DNA from: RGIG4608 sp964413365 | GTDB lineage: Bacteria > Bacillota > Clostridia > Oscillospirales > CAG-272 | Direction: 5' to 3' | Length of the DNA stretch: 7,889 nt | NCBI GenBank assembly: GCA_964413365.1 | Contig: CAYPRM010000045.1 | Span: 1-7,889 of the forward strand | In this document: piece by piece, positions 7,802 through 7,889 of the stretch | Numbering within the stretch: position 1 is the first letter of the stretch | Layout of the letters: each line of letters starts with the position of its first letter | Position numbers and translations under genes: made by a program | Notes under the pieces: generated by a model | What the model saw: only the letters and a program-made list of their open reading frames with translations | What the model was told of the DNA's origin: nothing | Database searches by the model: none

Positions 7802-7833
7802 ATTTCTTCTTTGTGAAATGAAAGGATTCCTCT

Positions 7834-7889
7834 ATGAAAGCACATGTATTACATGGAATAGGCGATATTCGTCTGGATATGGTGAAAGA
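7834..7889 (+). CDS. Zinc-type alcohol/polyol dehydrogenase, N-terminal start (partial)
   Basis: ATG at 7834 opens a frame that runs off the right edge after 18 complete codons: MKAHVLHGIGDIRLDMVK. This opening (MKA, a short hydrophobic strand, HGxGDIRL) is characteristic of medium-chain, zinc-containing dehydrogenases such as sorbitol/galactitol-phosphate or threonine dehydrogenase-like enzymes. AAAGGA at 7821-7826, 7 bases upstream, is a strong ribosome site. It follows the GT2 gene by 32 bases with no clear terminator, so it probably shares the transcript and could make an NAD(P)-dependent polyol or sugar precursor for the glycan. The zinc ligands and Rossmann motif are outside the window, so the substrate and even the subfamily remain open. 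Confidence 0.65.
   Translation, partial: MKAHVLHGIGDIRLDMVK

Noticed and set aside
7802..7819. ATTTC/GAAAT inverted repeat after the last full gene
   Set aside because: A 5-pair AT-rich stem without a T-run is too weak to call a terminator.
1..7889. Defence system, mobile element, CRISPR array or RNA gene
   Set aside because: All full genes have glycan-enzyme or module signatures; I saw no transposase, direct-repeat array, tRNA-like cloverleaf or rRNA segment.

Overview
The window is a stretch of a surface-glycan (capsule, exopolysaccharide or cell-wall polysaccharide) biosynthesis locus with every gene on the + strand. The DNA is AT-rich, the genes are tightly packed behind Shine-Dalgarno sites of the AAGGAG/AAAGGA/GGAG type, and the proteins look like those of anaerobic Firmicutes. 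A Clostridia/Lachnospiraceae-like gut bacterium is my best guess, but no marker gene proves it.

Layout: (1) the last 29 codons of an upstream gene (2-91); (2) a polysaccharide pyruvyl transferase family protein (128-1180); (3) a small stand-alone protein made of a Rossmann-like domain with a degenerate glycine loop (1190-1654); (4) a 102-base spacer with a short inverted repeat and no convincing gene; (5) a GT2 glycosyltransferase with a C-terminal Rossmann-like domain (1757-2905); (6) a WcbI-type putative acyltransferase gene, broken in this sequence by a one-base frameshift at a T5 run (2944-4088); (7) a GT4 glycosyltransferase with an N-terminal Rossmann-like domain (4141-5562); (8) a GT32-type DXD glycosyltransferase with an N-terminal Rossmann-like domain (5566-6702); (9) a second GT2 enzyme with the same architecture as the first (6683-7801); (10) the first 18 codons of a zinc-type alcohol/polyol dehydrogenase (7834 to the edge).

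How the genes could work together (inference): the GT2, GT2, GT4 and GT32 enzymes would add successive sugars to a repeat unit on the cytoplasmic face of the membrane. The pyruvyl transferase family protein and the WcbI-like protein would decorate that unit with pyruvate ketal and acyl groups, although the second is possibly inactive here. The dehydrogenase may make a polyol or sugar precursor. No flippase, polymerase, initiating phosphoglycosyl transferase or chain-length regulator is visible, so they must lie outside the window if they exist.

The most striking theme is one Rossmann-like module with a Y/F-G-x-G type nucleotide-binding loop. It recurs in at least six of the genes: at the C-terminus of both GT2 enzymes, at the N-terminus of the GT4, GT32 and WcbI-like proteins, alone in the 154-residue protein, and probably in the tail of the truncated upstream gene. 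The other main observation is the clean one-base lesion in the WcbI-like gene, where a single added T restores a continuous family-like protein. I found no RNA gene, CRISPR array, insertion sequence or convincing terminator.
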